This document shows positions 63,181 to 64,000 of a stretch of DNA of 64,000 nt, one piece after another. The number at the start of each line of letters is the position of its first letter. Position 1 is the first letter of the stretch. The position numbers were made by a program, and so were the translations under genes. The notes beneath the pieces are model-generated. The model saw nothing but the letters and a program-made list of their open reading frames with translations. It did not search any database and was not told the DNA's origin. Origin of the DNA: JAYZDF01 sp036337945 (GTDB lineage Bacteria; Myxococcota; Kuafuiibacteriia; Kuafuiibacteriales; Kuafuiibacteriaceae); contig JAYZDF010000010.1 of NCBI GenBank assembly GCA_036337945.1, positions 1 through 64,000 of the forward strand, given 5' to 3'.

Positions 63181-63206
63181 GAGATTTGGGAGGATAATCG
63201 TACGTC

Positions 63207-64000
63207 ATGAGTGGAGACATTAAAGCCCGTGCCGTCGCATCGGCAATGACCGAAAAATACCGAGAACTCACCCCCGCCGCGATGATTCTCGGGGTCATTC
63301 AGGGCATCGTTTTGAATTTGGCCTTTGTATATGCGGCCCTGAAACTGGGATTTTCCATCGGCGGAAGTACCGTTGCCGCGATTATGGGATACGCCTTGCT
63401 TCGCGGGGTCATGGGCAAAGGAACCATGATTGAGAACAACATCAATCAGACCATTGCCTCCGGTATCAATACCGCTGGAACCGGGGTAGTGTTCACGCTT
63501 CCTGCCTTATTCATGCTCGACGCCAAATGGAGAGCCGAAGGCCTTCCTGGCCTCGAATTCTCTATGGGGCCACTACTTCTTGGTGGCGTGGCCGGTGCGG
63601 TACTCGGCGTCGTTTTGATCATTCCTCTTCGCAAGCAGATGATCGACCTCGACCGTCTGCGATTCCCATCTGGGATTGCCGTAGCAACGATCATTCGCTC
63701 TGGAAGCACGGGCATAGAAAAAGCGAAACTTCTGGGTGTTGGCTTCGCACTCGGTGCCGGATGGAAACTCATCATGGCCACCGGGCTTTTGGATGCACCA
63801 GGCGTTTTGTACCATGAAGAACTCAATGTGAGCTTTGGCTTCATTCCAGACTACTTCTCTCCTGTTCTATACCTTTCGCTCATGAACCTCGCGGCCGGCT
63901 TACTCGCAGGTCGCGGAGGGATACCATTCTTCGTAGGCGGTCTTCTCGCATGGTGGGTACTTTCTCCCGCTGCATACTTCATGGGTTGGAGCCCAGCGGT
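63207..64000 (+). CDS. OPT-family transporter, truncated by window edge
   Basis: At least 264 residues, open at the right edge. N-terminal MSGDIKARAVASAMTEKYRELTPAAMILGVIQGI followed by helices NLAFVYAALKLGFSIGGSTVAAIMGYAL, LRFPSGIAVATIIRSG and GGIPFFVGGLLAWW, typical of oligopeptide/iron-siderophore OPT transporters. The GGGAGGA ribosome binding site is slightly distant. Substrate unknown; OPT members move peptides or metal chelates. Confidence 0.88.
   Translation, partial: MSGDIKARAVASAMTEKYRELTPAAMILGVIQGIVLNLAFVYAALKLGFSIGGSTVAAIMGYALLRGVMGKGTMIENNINQTIASGINTAGTGVVFTLPALFMLDAKWRAEGLPGLEFSMGPLLLGGVAGAVLGVVLIIPLRKQMIDLDRLRFPSGIAVATIIRSGSTGIEKAKLLGVGFALGAGWKLIMATGLLDAPGVLYHEELNVSFGFIPDYFSPVLYLSLMNLAAGLLAGRGGIPFFVGGLLAWWVLSPAAYFMGWSPA

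Noticed and set aside
1..64000. tRNA, rRNA, CRISPR arrays, insertion sequences or phage genes
   Set aside because: No tRNA-like TTCRA arms, direct-repeat arrays, transposase motifs or integrases were recognised.

Overview
The window looks like a chromosomal segment of a Gram-negative, double-membraned bacterium with roughly balanced GC. The best guess is a member of the Myxococcota/Bradymonadota ('deltaproteobacterial') group. The reasons are the many lipoproteins with Cys lipoboxes, a Ser/Thr kinase operon with PEGA and FG-GAP partners, a Cys-rich 'CGNRVVEANEDCDG' module typical of these groups, and FHA, EF-hand and cNMP-binding proteins. This placement is inferred from gene content, not from a search.

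Positions 1-8969 (minus strand) hold an eight-gene envelope cluster. It contains LPP20-like proteins (single, and one tandem fusion running off the left edge), a COG3014-like lipoprotein, an LpoB-like lipoprotein, a two-domain CsgG/FlgT-like periplasmic protein and a trypsin-like S1C protease. A promoter-like site lies at 8935-8963. Most members carry Sec or lipoprotein signals, so the set probably acts together at the outer membrane/periplasm. Positions 9096-12824 (plus) hold a GT4 glycosyltransferase and a two-gene unit: a membrane protein with PqqD-like, metal-site-less M50-like and two cNMP-binding domains, followed by a small protein with the C-terminal motif of GspG pseudopilins but no prepilin leader.

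Positions 12851-30720 (minus) are one long translation superoperon (str-S10-spc-alpha). It starts at a good sigma70-type promoter with a leader of about 420 nt and ends at a bidirectional terminator shared with the upstream plus-strand genes. Five genes usual for this arrangement are missing: rplC, rpsN, map, infA and rpsD. EF-Tu carries a very unusual switch I segment. Positions 30973-34208 hold a detached nuoM-nuoN pair.

Positions 34267-46429 are mixed housekeeping and accessory genes: RlmM, an enoyl-CoA hydratase, an alkyl-DNA alkyltransferase, a lipase maturation factor family protein, a PQQ-type sugar dehydrogenase, a lipoprotein hydrolase, a glutamine amidotransferase, FHA, NTF2-like and Rieske proteins. 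Positions 46536-51293 hold a lipoprotein amidase with a Cys-rich N-terminal region, a three-gene periplasmic disulfide/redox operon (VKOR-DsbA fusion, OmpA-like Cys protein, TlpA-like thioredoxin) and an EF-hand protein. After a Ski2-like helicase comes a kinase operon (Ser/Thr kinase, FG-GAP lipoprotein, PEGA protein). The right end has an SDR/acyltransferase pair, a BtuF-like protein, a SMUG1-type uracil-DNA glycosylase coupled to a haem-oxygenase-like di-iron protein, and the start of an OPT-family transporter with a structured upstream region.
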